64,000 nt of DNA from Ferruginibacter sp. (GTDB lineage Bacteria > Bacteroidota > Bacteroidia > Chitinophagales > Chitinophagaceae). Position numbers and translations under genes: made by a program. Location: assembly GCF_028288465.1 (NCBI RefSeq), contig NZ_JAQBNR010000011.1:162096-226095 (forward strand). The letters run 5' to 3'. Under the pieces are notes generated by a model, which searched no databases, was not told the DNA's origin, and saw only the letters and a list, made by a program, of their open reading frames with translations. Shown one piece after another: positions 1 through 8,683 of the stretch. Numbering within the stretch: the stretch's first letter is position 1; each line of letters begins with the position of its first letter.

Positions 1-627
1 AACATGTGCCACCAGCCAGGTGCTGAAACTATTGTTGTCACTCATTTTATCGCCCTGGTGGCCATGAGTTAAAAAGAGGCTGAGCTTTTTCTGACTTTCA
101 GTAACTGTTCTTAACACAATGCCTTCGTAAACAGGCAAGGGCATTTGGAAAATATTTTTCAGGTGCAGCTGCACATCCAGGTTGCTTTTCCATAACAGGT
201 CGTGGTTACCAAAAGTGCGATAATATTTATTGTCTGATTGAAAACTGGCTTCTGCTTTTAATGCCTCTCCGTTTTCCGGAATCACCTGGTCTGGCGTGTA
301 CTTCCATAACTCTTCCGCATCGCCTAAATTGATAAAATTAAAACATTGCTGGTGATAGTATTGCAGTGCCGTAATGTAATTGTGTTCGTTGGTTTTAAAA
401 TCATCCGCCCAGTCTTTGTTGCCTTTGTGCTGATCGCTGAAAATGATAAAATTATCTGTGGCCAGGTTGATATCCAGCACAATGCCACAGCGCTTTTTTT
501 GTGTAGTGATGTTATTGTATAATTTGCCGAGAGATTTGAAAACATCTTCCTTTTTAGGATCGGAAGCAAACTTACCGGCAAGCCAGATAAAGAAAGGCCT
601 GAATATTTTTTGAAGTATTTTTTGCAT
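1..627 (-). CDS. Calcineurin-like metallophosphoesterase (cut by window edge)
   Basis: The reverse strand is open from an ATG at 627 to the left edge (209 residues, C-terminus outside the window). The metal-binding motifs of the calcineurin-like phosphoesterase fold appear in order: SDQHKG at residues 64-69, GDAEE at 102-106, GNHD at 140-143 and THGHQGD at 187-193. These residues normally hold a two-metal centre that hydrolyses phosphoesters. The acidic GDAEE in place of the usual GDxxD, and the late HGHQGD, resemble a Bacteroidota subgroup whose substrate I cannot name. No signal peptide is visible, so it is probably cytoplasmic. The family call is firm; the substrate is unknown. Confidence 0.8.
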   Translation of the reverse strand, partial: MQKILQKIFRPFFIWLAGKFASDPKKEDVFKSLGKLYNNITTQKKRCGIVLDINLATDNFIIFSDQHKGNKDWADDFKTNEHNYITALQYYHQQCFNFINLGDAEELWKYTPDQVIPENGEALKAEASFQSDNKYYRTFGNHDLLWKSNLDVQLHLKNIFQMPLPVYEGIVLRTVTESQKKLSLFLTHGHQGDKMSDNNSFSTWLVAHV

Positions 628-666
628 TAACCGCCGGGTGTTGATTTTATTACTCTGATTTTTGAA

Positions 667-698
667 CACGAATTTTTAAGGCACGAATTACACGAATT
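667..698. repeat. Three copies of CACGAATT
   Basis: The octamer CACGAATT occurs at 667-674, 682-689 and 691-698 in the gap upstream of the metallophosphoesterase. Sequences of this kind are common between Bacteroidota genes. No function can be assigned. Confidence 0.5.
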
Positions 699-860
699 TA
701 ATGCAGTTGTATGAAATATTGTTTATAAACGGTTGGCAGGTATTTTGAAACGGACGTGGGGATATCCGCTGCCGGAACCGCTTTGATAAAAGTTCAATAA
801 AGATAAAATGAACAAGCGTGCGACGCCCATGCGGCTGCACATAGCTTCTTTGCCGGACAA

Positions 861-2369
861 TTATTTTTTAAAATATTTTCCTACAACGGGTAGCTGCGGC
901 AACTCCTTTTTTTCTACCGTGCCGATAAACCACATGTAGCACCCGGTTAAAATGGTGGCAATGGTTAAGCTAAAAAATTTATTGTTCCATACTGCCGTGA
1001 TGCCTTTGTGGGCGAAGAAAAGCAGCACTACAATTACGATATAGGCAACCAGTTTTTTCCAGGCATAAGGTATGCGGTATTCTTTCTGGCCCCAGATAAA
1101 CGAGGCCACCATCATACTGCCATAACAAAAAAAGGTGGCCCAGGCGCAGGCCATGTAGCCATACTTCGGTATAAATAAATAGTTGATGATGGTGGTAAGT
1201 ACAGCCCCGCCTACTGTGATCCAGGCACCGGCTGAAGTTTTGTTACCCAGTTTATACCATACGCTTAAATTGTAATAGATACCAATGAACATGTTGGCGA
1301 GTAAAAGGATGGGCACTACTGATAATCCGTCCCAGTATTTTGGACCGATAAAATTTTTCCAGATGGGCATAAACAAGCTCACTGCTAAAAACATCAGTGA
1401 AATGATGATGACAAAAAATTTCATTACCCTTGCAAAAACACGTTGCGGATTTTGTCCTTCCGCCTGTTTAAAAAAGAAAGGCTCGGCTCCCATGCGGAAT
1501 GCCTGGATGAACAAGGTGATGAGGATGGATAATTTATAACAGGCGCTATAGATACCCACCTGTGTATCGTTGGCGATCGCATCGCCGGGCAGCCACCATT
1601 TAAGCATCAGACGGTCAAAGGTTTCATTTACCATGCCACCCATACCCACAATGATCAGGGGCAAAGAATAAACCGTCATTTCTTTCCATAATCTAGTATC
1701 GAACTTGAAACGGATGGCGGCAATTTCGGTTGATAAGAAAAGTAAGGTAACAACGGATTGAATTAAGTTGGCCAATACTACATACACAATGGGGTTAATG
1801 CTGGTATCGTAAATAATGCTGATCCAGCTATTGGGATCCTGCTTTACGGTGTGCGAACAGTAACTGATAAAAAACCAGGTAAAAAAGATATTGATCAGGA
1901 TGCCGGTAATTTTTACAAAGGCAAATTTCATGGGGCGGCCCTGCTGACGCAACCTTGCAAAGGGTATGGTACTCAAGGTATCAAATGCAATAATTAAGAT
2001 GCCCAGCTGAACAATTTGCGGATAATTACCCAGCCCGATAATGCTGCCGAAACTTGCCTGGTTGAACCAGAGCAGCGCTGTAAAGACAATGGTTGAACAT
2101 AACAGTGATAAGAAAGCAGTGTTATAAATGGTATCCTTATTTTCTTCTTTGGAAGAGAAACGGAAATAGGCTGTTTCAAAACCATAGGTGAACAGTATAT
2201 TGAGAATTGGAAGCGCTGCATAGATCAACGCCATTTTACCAAAATCAGAAGTCTTGATGTTTTCAGAGTACGTGAGATAGGGCGTAAGCAGGTAGTTGAT
2301 TAACCGTGCGGCTATTGAACTAAGCCCATACCACATGGTTTGAGATGCTAATTTTTTTATATTGCTCAA
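861..2369 (-). CDS. Polysaccharide/oligosaccharide flippase (Wzx/MATE-like)
   Basis: This 502-residue protein has about 12-14 hydrophobic segments spread over its whole length and the typical start of bacterial polysaccharide transporters (a short basic N-terminus followed by a Gly/Ser helix ending in NYLLTPYLT). Such proteins flip lipid-linked sugar units across the inner membrane during exopolysaccharide, O-antigen or lipid-linked glycan assembly. The start used is a TTG at 2369; the next ATG, 11 codons later, would cut into the first conserved helix. No glycosyltransferases lie beside it, so its substrate cannot be inferred from context. It might also be a lipid II flippase-like member of the same superfamily. 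Confidence 0.8.
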   Translation of the reverse strand: MSNIKKLASQTMWYGLSSIAARLINYLLTPYLTYSENIKTSDFGKMALIYAALPILNILFTYGFETAYFRFSSKEENKDTIYNTAFLSLLCSTIVFTALLWFNQASFGSIIGLGNYPQIVQLGILIIAFDTLSTIPFARLRQQGRPMKFAFVKITGILINIFFTWFFISYCSHTVKQDPNSWISIIYDTSINPIVYVVLANLIQSVVTLLFLSTEIAAIRFKFDTRLWKEMTVYSLPLIIVGMGGMVNETFDRLMLKWWLPGDAIANDTQVGIYSACYKLSILITLFIQAFRMGAEPFFFKQAEGQNPQRVFARVMKFFVIIISLMFLAVSLFMPIWKNFIGPKYWDGLSVVPILLLANMFIGIYYNLSVWYKLGNKTSAGAWITVGGAVLTTIINYLFIPKYGYMACAWATFFCYGSMMVASFIWGQKEYRIPYAWKKLVAYIVIVVLLFFAHKGITAVWNNKFFSLTIATILTGCYMWFIGTVEKKELPQLPVVGKYFKK

Positions 2370-2557
2370 TTAAAAAACGTTTAGGGACAAATTTACTTGT
2401 ATATATTTTATTTTTTGCGCTTATAAAGTATCAACGGTGTTTTTGGCATTTAATTTCATTTTCCAGTCGGGTTGCTGACCTTAACTAACAACATATTTTA
2501 ATTTTATTGTTGTGTTATTTTGTTCAAGTGTTACCTTTACGAAAATTAAAACTGTTT

Positions 2558-3196
2558 ATGAAACAACTTTACTTCGCTGTAATGGCTACAGCAATTTGTC
2601 TGACTTCCTTTGCGCAATCACGTGTTGCAACAGCCGATTATCAAAAAACAAAACAACCTGGTATTGAAACGGATGTTCCTTTTTCTGAAAAAACAATCAC
2701 CAGTTCTCTTGAAGATTATTTTCAAAAGTTAGGATATAAGGGAAAGGATACCAAGGGGTACATGACCTACCGCGGGGTACATCTGCCACAACTTGGACCA
2801 GGTAGTTACGACCTGTACTTTAAGGCAGACCGGAAGAGCAGGAAAGAAAAAGATGCGTGCACGGTGACCATGCTAATATCCGGCGGCTTTGATAAATTTA
2901 TTGGAGATACCACCAATGCTGCATTGATTGACAGCGCAAAAAATTACCTGAACGGTCTTACTGTACGGGTAGCTGCCTATGATCTGGAGCAACAAATCGT
3001 CGACCAGGAAGATGCTGTTAAGAAAGCTGCCAAAAGTTTAAGCAGTCTGACAGAAACGGCGGATGATTTGCAAAAGAAGAAATCAAAACTCGAAAATGAT
3101 ATCGCTGAAAATATAAAAAAGCAGGCTTCCCAGAAGACTGAAATGGAAAAGCAGCAACAGATATTGCAGACGTTGAAAGAGAAACGCAGGCAATAA
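2558..3196 (+). CDS. Secreted protein with C-terminal coiled coil, function unknown
   Basis: The start is set at the ATG at 2558, which gives a clean signal peptide (MKQLYFAVMATAICLTSFAQ, cleavage after about residue 19); a longer reading from 2507 would bury it. The mature protein (about 190 residues) has a mixed alpha/beta N-terminal half and a strongly charged, heptad-like C-terminal helix (roughly residues 145-212) rich in K, E and Q. It is likely periplasmic and oligomeric. I do not recognise the family. A clear intrinsic terminator follows at 3222-3249, so it is probably monocistronic. Confidence 0.75.
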   Translation: MKQLYFAVMATAICLTSFAQSRVATADYQKTKQPGIETDVPFSEKTITSSLEDYFQKLGYKGKDTKGYMTYRGVHLPQLGPGSYDLYFKADRKSRKEKDACTVTMLISGGFDKFIGDTTNAALIDSAKNYLNGLTVRVAAYDLEQQIVDQEDAVKKAAKSLSSLTETADDLQKKKSKLENDIAENIKKQASQKTEMEKQQQILQTLKEKRRQ

Positions 3197-3221
3197 TCTT
3201 TTATATAAATCGTTTATATAT

Positions 3222-3249
3222 ACGTGCAGCAAAAAGTTGCACGTTTTTT
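3222..3249 (+). terminator. Intrinsic terminator
   Basis: ACGTGCAGC at 3222-3230 pairs with GTTGCACGT at 3236-3244 (one G-U pair) around an AAAAA loop and runs into six T. It ends the secreted coiled-coil gene. Confidence 0.85.
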
Positions 3250-3272
3250 ATGCCCGATATTCTATAAAAACC

Positions 3273-3605
3273 ATGAAACTCTGGAAATTTTCTTTGTTGC
3301 TAAGTCTAATTTCCTGCATCTTACTGGGTGTGGTTTTTCTTATGCCTTCTCAATACAGGGTTTTTATCTGGCGTGAACACGGCGTAGTGGATGCCGGCGT
3401 TCTTTTTCCTCTTTTATTATTAAGCTGGACAACCGCTTTAATAGGATTTGCACTCAATAACATATTTATAGACCGCAACATCAGCAATGCAAAAATTAAG
3501 ATGACAGACTTTGTAAAAGCGATTCCATCGTTGCTGGGTCTGCCTGCATTTATTTCTTTTGTATGGTTTATTTTCCGCTGGTATAAAGGTGATCCGCACC
3601 GTTAA
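3273..3605 (+). CDS. Small membrane protein, three transmembrane segments
   Basis: The start is the ATG at 3273 (MKLWKFS), because the upstream in-frame part overlaps the preceding terminator. The 110-residue protein has three hydrophobic helices (about residues 5-25, 42-65 and 82-100). No catalytic or binding motif is visible and I do not recognise the family. Its stop codon overlaps the end of the convergent peroxidase gene by four bases. Confidence 0.6.
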   Translation: MKLWKFSLLLSLISCILLGVVFLMPSQYRVFIWREHGVVDAGVLFPLLLLSWTTALIGFALNNIFIDRNISNAKIKMTDFVKAIPSLLGLPAFISFVWFIFRWYKGDPHR

Positions 3606-4636
3606 TTGGGCTGCTTAAATCTTGGATCATGCGTTAATACATCATCTTTTAAAGTCAATAAAAAAGAAATGAGATCCACCTTTTCCTGGTCGGAAATAGC
3701 AATTCTTTTTTTAAGTAATATATCCAGTGTTGGTTGTGCAGTATCAATACCGTTCCGGTAGTGATCAATCACTTTGCCCACGCGTACCAGTCTTCCATCA
3801 TGCATATAAGGGAATGTAAGAGAAATATTCCGCAGGCTGGGTACTTTAAATTTTAAGGAATCGGCCAGGTTGCCGGTGATTGTCATCCTGCCTTTATCCA
3901 TCCATTTTCTATTCAGCGGCAGTCCGTTATTGCGGAAAGAATTATCCGTAAACAAAGGTTCCCTGTGACAGCTGTTACAGCTGGCCATAAAAGTTTTATA
4001 GCCCAATGCTTCACTCACCGTAAAACTATCTTCTCCACGTTTTACTTTATCGTATTTGCTGTTGTATGATTGTATGCTGCCGGTAAATTGCGCCAGGGCT
4101 TTCAGCATGTGCTGACTGTTGATCATACCATCGGCAAACGCATTTTTAAAAAGCCTTGCGTAGGCTGTATCTGCTTTTAGCTTTTTTAATATCTCGGGCA
4201 GGGTAGTGGCCATTTCATTAACCGCCGTAAATGGCGACAATGGCTGAACTTCTATATGATTTACGCCACCATCCCAATGCAATTCTTTTTGCCAGGCGAT
4301 GTTGAACAGGCCCGGTGCATTGCGGGTGGTAAAACTATTATTAAAGCCATGGCTGAAGTCGTGATCGTAAGTAGCAAATGCCGCAAACTGCTGGTGGCAG
4401 CCGGCACAGGAAAAATTGCTGTCCCTGCTCAGCCTGGCATCATAAAATAATTTACGGCCCAGCTGAAAGCCTTCTTCCGTTAATGGATTGGTGGCAAAAA
4501 TATTGGTTGGCGGCTGGGGCCAGCCTTTTGGAATAACCAGTTTTAAGTAAGTTAGTTTATGTGGCGGCTGATGATGTATAAAAGCAGATGCCATCAACAC
4601 AATCAACAAAAGCGATATAGTAATTTTTATCTTCAA
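3602..4636 (-). CDS. Di-heme cytochrome c peroxidase, MbnH/MauG-like
   Basis: Two CxxCH haem c sites are present (CAGCHQQ and CNSCHRE), with the family hallmark PYMHDGR near the C-terminus, as in the CCP/MauG superfamily. Members either reduce hydrogen peroxide or, like MauG and MbnH, oxidise a partner protein through a high-valent di-haem state. The gene directly follows one for an MbnP-like protein, which in the known pairs is the substrate of MbnH. I prefer the TTG at 4636, giving a signal sequence starting MKIKITISLLL just after the upstream stop; a longer TTG start at 4666 would overlap that gene by 14 bases. It is exported to the periplasm. MbnH-like activity rather than simple peroxidase activity is inferred from the neighbour. 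Confidence 0.85.
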   Translation of the reverse strand: MKIKITISLLLIVLMASAFIHHQPPHKLTYLKLVIPKGWPQPPTNIFATNPLTEEGFQLGRKLFYDARLSRDSNFSCAGCHQQFAAFATYDHDFSHGFNNSFTTRNAPGLFNIAWQKELHWDGGVNHIEVQPLSPFTAVNEMATTLPEILKKLKADTAYARLFKNAFADGMINSQHMLKALAQFTGSIQSYNSKYDKVKRGEDSFTVSEALGYKTFMASCNSCHREPLFTDNSFRNNGLPLNRKWMDKGRMTITGNLADSLKFKVPSLRNISLTFPYMHDGRLVRVGKVIDHYRNGIDTAQPTLDILLKKRIAISDQEKVDLISFLLTLKDDVLTHDPRFKQPN

Positions 4637-4652
4637 GAGTGAGCAAGTTAAT

Positions 4653-5405
4653 TTATCGCTGAACAATTTTTAGTACATCAAACATGGTTGAAAAATTGGC
4701 CGCTATGCTACCTGCCAGTGGCCCGGGTATTGTGCAGACAGGGGTTTCAGTTATTTTAAGTACTGTGGCTGCATTCCATAGTTTGTCAATATTAGCACGG
4801 ATAATAATTTCTGTGATGGATTTATTATTAACGGCAACCGGTGTGCCGGCAAGCTGCAACCTTATTTTTTTTACGGCATTATCAACACCTGAAAATCCAC
4901 CAATATGGTATTCTATTTTATTATTCACAGCAGCAGATTGCGGTGAGGTGCCTTCCATTTTAAACATAATATAACCACTGTTCCAGGTCCAGAACATGCT
5001 GTTTAATGGATCCAGTGCACCTGTTTGTGCGCCGCTTACATTTTTCAGGCTGTCTACTCCAATTAAAAAAGAAAGCGTTGTATAATTACCCGGAGGAAGA
5101 TAAAAAGAAAAATTCTTTGAAAGGCTGTCTGGTTCATCGACAAGGTGATAACTGTTTTGTTCAGCGTTCCATTTTTGATTGCTTGTTTGTAAAGCAATAT
5201 TGCTGATATAATATTTTAGCCGGCTTACAGAATAATTTTCCTTCCAGCAATTGGCATAAAGTGAGTCTGGCACCAATGGTTGATTACCGGCATAATTGAT
5301 AAAACTGATTTTAATATTGGGTTGCTGCTGGGCATTTACGGTTGCCGGCGGTAAAAGAAAAATCACGCAGAAAAAAATCAACAAACACAAAGCTGGCTTC
5401 ATCAT
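4653..5405 (-). CDS. MbnP-like copper-binding protein
   Basis: This 250-residue exported protein (signal peptide about 1-25, ending ATVNAQ) carries the pattern I associate with the MbnP-like domain: an early NYAG stretch, SRLKYYISNI, a GVDS segment, and the DPLNSMFWTWNSGY block followed by FKMEG and an HIGG motif. In methanotroph MbnP, a tryptophan is converted to kynurenine by the di-haem enzyme MbnH and takes part in copper binding. The tryptophans of FWTW are candidates here. The gene starts at the base next to the arfB stop and is followed at once by the di-haem peroxidase gene, so the two are very likely co-transcribed. The family call rests on recall of the motif pattern, not on a search. 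Confidence 0.7.
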   Translation of the reverse strand: MMKPALCLLIFFCVIFLLPPATVNAQQQPNIKISFINYAGNQPLVPDSLYANCWKENYSVSRLKYYISNIALQTSNQKWNAEQNSYHLVDEPDSLSKNFSFYLPPGNYTTLSFLIGVDSLKNVSGAQTGALDPLNSMFWTWNSGYIMFKMEGTSPQSAAVNNKIEYHIGGFSGVDNAVKKIRLQLAGTPVAVNNKSITEIIIRANIDKLWNAATVLKITETPVCTIPGPLAGSIAANFSTMFDVLKIVQR

Positions 5406-5798
5406 TTACAATTTAACTTTCATCCGGGTTTGTTTTATTTCGCCCGATTTCTTTTTGGTGTTGATCCTTTTTTCTTTGGCAGCTTTATTTGGTTTGGTAG
5501 GTTTTCTTTTTTTGGGGATGATGAGTGCTTTGGTAACAAGGGCATTCATTTTTTCAATAACCAGTTGTTTATTGCCAAGCTGGCTGCGTTCTTCCTGGCT
5601 TTTAACCAGCAGGTTGCCGTCTGCATTTATCCTGTTGATTAATTTGGATATCACCAGCTGTTTTTGACCTTCGCTGAGCAGGGCAGAAGCTGCAATGTTC
5701 CAGTAGCCTTCCACCATCGTTTCTACCTTGTTTACATTCTGGCCGCCCTTGCCGCCGCTGCGGGCTGTTTTAAATTTTATTTCTGCGGTAATATCCAT
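5406..5798 (-). CDS. arfB: Alternative ribosome-rescue factor ArfB (peptidyl-tRNA hydrolase)
   Basis: The 130-residue protein has the class I release-factor core SGGKGGQNVNK with GGQ at residues 18-20, and a C-terminal tail (about 92-130) packed with lysine and arginine. This is the ArfB/YaeJ design: the basic tail enters the empty mRNA channel of a stalled ribosome and GGQ hydrolyses the peptidyl-tRNA. It lacks the codon-recognition domains of RF1/RF2. The ATG at 5798 is chosen over a TTG two codons upstream. Its stop abuts the start of the MbnP-like gene, suggesting a shared transcript, although no functional link is obvious. Confidence 0.9.
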   Translation of the reverse strand: MDITAEIKFKTARSGGKGGQNVNKVETMVEGYWNIAASALLSEGQKQLVISKLINRINADGNLLVKSQEERSQLGNKQLVIEKMNALVTKALIIPKKRKPTKPNKAAKEKRINTKKKSGEIKQTRMKVKL

Positions 5799-5894
5799 TT
5801 TCAAATTTACCCTATTTATACAAAAGGTGGTATGTTAAAAGATTCATTTCGCGATCTTTATCTTAATAAGAAATTTAATAAGGCTAAAAATTTT

Positions 5895-5902
5895 TACATT
5901 TG
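5895..5902 (+). promoter_or_regulatory. Bacteroidota -7 box upstream of GGGP synthase
   Basis: TACATTTG matches TAnnTTTG exactly, 22 bases before the chosen ATG. A weak TTTA stands about 17 bases upstream in place of the -33 TTTG. It supports the start at 5925. Confidence 0.45.
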
Positions 5903-5924
5903 CAGGGTAACGAATAAAGAGTTG

Positions 5925-6683
5925 ATGCTAAAAGGTATATATCATTCACTGACGGAACGCAAGCGGCTTGGCAAAAAATCATTTGCTGTTTTAATTGACC
6001 CTGATAAAGTCAATGATCAGAATTTGGAGCATTTAATTGCGTTGGCTGTTAATGCAAAGGTTGATTATTTTTTGGTAGGTGGCAGTTTGGTGATTTCCAA
6101 TTACCTGGATGAATGTCTTCAGCTCATTAAAAAAAATTGTTCTATTCCTACCGTATTATTTCCCGGCAGTACGGCACAGGTTAGCCGCTTTGCAGATGCT
6201 TTATTATACCTTTCTTTAATCAGTGGCCGCAATCCTGAATTGCTGATTGGCCAGCATGTTGTATCAGCGCCCAATGTAAAAAAGAGCGGGCTCGAAATCA
6301 TGTCTACCGGGTATATGGTAGTAGATGGTGGCGCTCCAACAACCGTGTCTTATATTTCCAATGCCAGCCCATTGCCTGCTGATAAAAACGAAATCGCCAT
6401 GTGTACTGCCATGGCCGGAGAAATGCTGGGAATGAAATTAATTTATATGGATGCCGGTAGTGGCGCCATGCGCCCCATAAGCGAAAGCATGATTGAAAAA
6501 GTGGCACAATCCATTGAAGTGCCTTTGATTATTGGAGGCGGCATTATCGATCCCGAAAAAGTGTATTTAAACTGCAAAGCTGGTGCTGACGTAATTGTTG
6601 TCGGCAACGCCATCGAAAAAGATGCATCCCTTATCAAAGAAATGGCAGCTGCCGTACATAGTGCAGGTGTGGGCGTGCTATAA
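5925..6683 (+). CDS. Geranylgeranylglyceryl-phosphate synthase family protein
   Basis: The ATG at 5925 gives a 252-residue TIM-barrel protein with the GGGPS/PcrB signatures: FAVLIDPDK at the N-terminus, LVGGS, VLFPGS, the YMDAGSGA block, and a C-terminal phosphate-binding GGGI plus ADVIVVGNAIE. These enzymes join sn-glycerol-1-phosphate to a polyprenyl diphosphate, making the ether bond of archaeal-type lipids. Members are known in Bacteroidota, where the lipid's role is unclear. A longer in-frame reading from 5664 would overlap arfB and cross the -7 box, so it is rejected. No glycerol-1-phosphate dehydrogenase gene is seen nearby. The family is firm; the prenyl chain length cannot be read from sequence by eye. 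Confidence 0.88.
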   Translation: MLKGIYHSLTERKRLGKKSFAVLIDPDKVNDQNLEHLIALAVNAKVDYFLVGGSLVISNYLDECLQLIKKNCSIPTVLFPGSTAQVSRFADALLYLSLISGRNPELLIGQHVVSAPNVKKSGLEIMSTGYMVVDGGAPTTVSYISNASPLPADKNEIAMCTAMAGEMLGMKLIYMDAGSGAMRPISESMIEKVAQSIEVPLIIGGGIIDPEKVYLNCKAGADVIVVGNAIEKDASLIKEMAAAVHSAGVGVL

Positions 6684-6699
6684 AATCTCCGCCCGGTTA

Positions 6700-7428
6700 T
6701 TATAAACTCATCATCTCTTTAAATTTAACGGCCTGTCGTCTGCTTACTTCCACTTTTTCACCACCCCTTAGTTCCAGCAATAAGCCACCGTTAAAATAGG
6801 GTTCAATTTTTTCTATCATCCGCATGTTTACAATGTGCTTGCGGTTGGCCCTGAAAAATACTTTTTCATCCAGCCGCTCTTCCAGTGCATTCAGCGATTT
6901 TAAAATCAGCGGTTTGTTCCCTGCAAAAAAAACTTTCGCATAATTGCCCACACTTTCAAACAGCCTTACTTCAGATAGTTTTACGAACCAGCAACGTTCC
7001 CCGTCTTTTACAAAAACCTGGTCATTTTCAGTGAGCATGCCGCGGTTAAAGGCCTGGTTGGCTGCCAGTTCTTTTTCTTCCGCCTGTTGTAATTTCTGGA
7101 TGGCATCGGCCAATCTTTTTGGCTCAATGGGTTTCATTAAATAATCCAGCGCATTTACTTCAAAAGCCTTCAGTGCATATTCGTCATAGGCAGTTGTAAA
7201 AATTACATGCGGCGCCTTGTCGAGTTCCGTCAGCATATCAAAGCCTGTCTTGCCGGGCATTTGTATGTCCAGAAAAATCAAGTCCGGGCTAAGCGAATCA
7301 ATTTTTTCAATGCCTTCGGCTGCGTTGGCAGCTTCATCAATTACTTCCACATCCGGAAATTCAAGCAATAATTTTTTCAGTTCATTTCTTGCTAAACGTT
7401 CGTCGTCTATTATAATAGCTCTGTGCAT
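6700..7428 (-). CDS. LytTR-family response regulator
   Basis: The 242-residue protein has an N-terminal receiver domain (acidic DDE at residues 8-10, phospho-acceptor Asp54 in FLDIQMPG, conserved Lys in LMKP) and a C-terminal LytTR DNA-binding domain (about 140-242, with the FFRANRKHIVNM and VEVSRRQAVKF elements). It should bind direct repeats upstream of its targets when phosphorylated. It is 13 bases downstream of the sensor-kinase gene 7442-8503 on the same strand and is certainly its partner. The targets are not evident. Confidence 0.93.
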   Translation of the reverse strand: MHRAIIIDDERLARNELKKLLLEFPDVEVIDEAANAAEGIEKIDSLSPDLIFLDIQMPGKTGFDMLTELDKAPHVIFTTAYDEYALKAFEVNALDYLMKPIEPKRLADAIQKLQQAEEKELAANQAFNRGMLTENDQVFVKDGERCWFVKLSEVRLFESVGNYAKVFFAGNKPLILKSLNALEERLDEKVFFRANRKHIVNMRMIEKIEPYFNGGLLLELRGGEKVEVSRRQAVKFKEMMSL

Positions 7429-7441
7429 ATTTACAATTTGT

Positions 7442-8503
7442 TTACTGGTTTACATTTACAAATGATACAGGCATGGTGATCCTCGATTCCACCATATCAG
7501 ACTCAGTGTTTTTAATTTCAAAAGTTGCCTTGCCCTGGTATAATAAATTCAGCCGGTATTGAGTACTTTTAACACCAAATCCATCATCATTTACATAGCC
7601 GTTCAGCTGTCCTGAGTTTTGCACAACCAGCTCATGATGATCATTTACAAAATCAGAAATGACCCTGATTGTACCCCCGTTAATTCTTTTGCTGATGCCG
7701 TGTTTGATGGCATTTTCCACCAGCGTCTGCAACATCATGGGCGGTACAGGTTGCCCCAAAGTGTCTTCATCAATATCCATTTCCACTATTAATCTTTCTT
7801 CAAAACGCATTTTTTCCAGCGCCAGGTAATCTTTTACAATGTTTAATTCCCTTTCCAGTGGCACGGTCTCCAGTTTTTCTGCCTGCATACTGCTGCGTAA
7901 AATATTACTGAGCTCTGTAATGGCGGTTCTTGCACGGGTTGGATTTTCATCTACCAGCGCCCTGATACTATTTAAGGCATTAAAAATAAAATGGGGATTG
8001 ATATGCGATTTAATGGTTTTAAGTTCCAGCTCTTTTACAACCGATTGTAATTTTAAAGTATCCACTTCCTGCCGCCTGTTACGCTCAACATAATGATAAG
8101 TGTAGTAGATGAGGTTCCAAATTAAAAGTATAAAAAAGTTATTGATCACTGTGCGGGCTACTTCATTGGCAAGTGATATTTTAGGGCCACCGGTATCTCT
8201 TAAATTAAAGATATTTTCTATCGCAACATCAGCGCAGGCATAAACAACAGAAAATACAATGGTTAAAGTAATAAAAGCAATAATCTGCGTTTGAATGGGT
8301 TTTTCCAATACTTTATATTCCCGTATCACCATACGCATAAGGTGGGTAATCAAAATGCCCAGCAATACGCTGATTAATATCAACAGTACAAAATTATCTA
8401 CTTTTCGTACCGACAAGGTTAAATAAAAGAAAGTAGATATGGCCATGCTTGCGCCCCAGCCTGCAAGTTGACAAACCCAATATTTTGATATCTTTTTTAA
8501 CAT
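7442..8503 (-). CDS. LytS/YehU-type sensor histidine kinase
   Basis: Four transmembrane helices fill residues 1-140, followed by a short coiled region and the His_kinase domain of the LytS type: LKSHINPHFIFNALNS, with phospho-acceptor His171, then the ATP-binding N-box VENAIKHGISKR and a degenerate G-box near GFGVKSTQ. There is no extracytoplasmic sensor loop of any size, so the signal is probably sensed within the membrane. The gene is 13 bases upstream of the LytTR regulator; the two form a two-component system of the kind that is very common in Bacteroidota. Confidence 0.93.
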   Translation of the reverse strand: MLKKISKYWVCQLAGWGASMAISTFFYLTLSVRKVDNFVLLILISVLLGILITHLMRMVIREYKVLEKPIQTQIIAFITLTIVFSVVYACADVAIENIFNLRDTGGPKISLANEVARTVINNFFILLIWNLIYYTYHYVERNRRQEVDTLKLQSVVKELELKTIKSHINPHFIFNALNSIRALVDENPTRARTAITELSNILRSSMQAEKLETVPLERELNIVKDYLALEKMRFEERLIVEMDIDEDTLGQPVPPMMLQTLVENAIKHGISKRINGGTIRVISDFVNDHHELVVQNSGQLNGYVNDDGFGVKSTQYRLNLLYQGKATFEIKNTESDMVESRITMPVSFVNVNQ

Positions 8504-8683
8504 GAGAATACAAATTTACAAATTACATTCCTGCGGCCCTCCCGGCGATTTTATTAATGGTAATATGCCGTTGTAAGAGGTTACATCAGCCAATATTAAT
8601 AAATTATGTTGATTACTTGCTTTTTGTAAAAAAGTTTATAACCTTGTAATCAACAATTAATCTTTTAAATAACAACATACACT

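Noticed and set aside
324..581. An 85-codon open frame on the reverse strand
   Set aside because: It lies within the cut-off metallophosphoesterase gene in a different frame, while the main frame shows all catalytic motifs.
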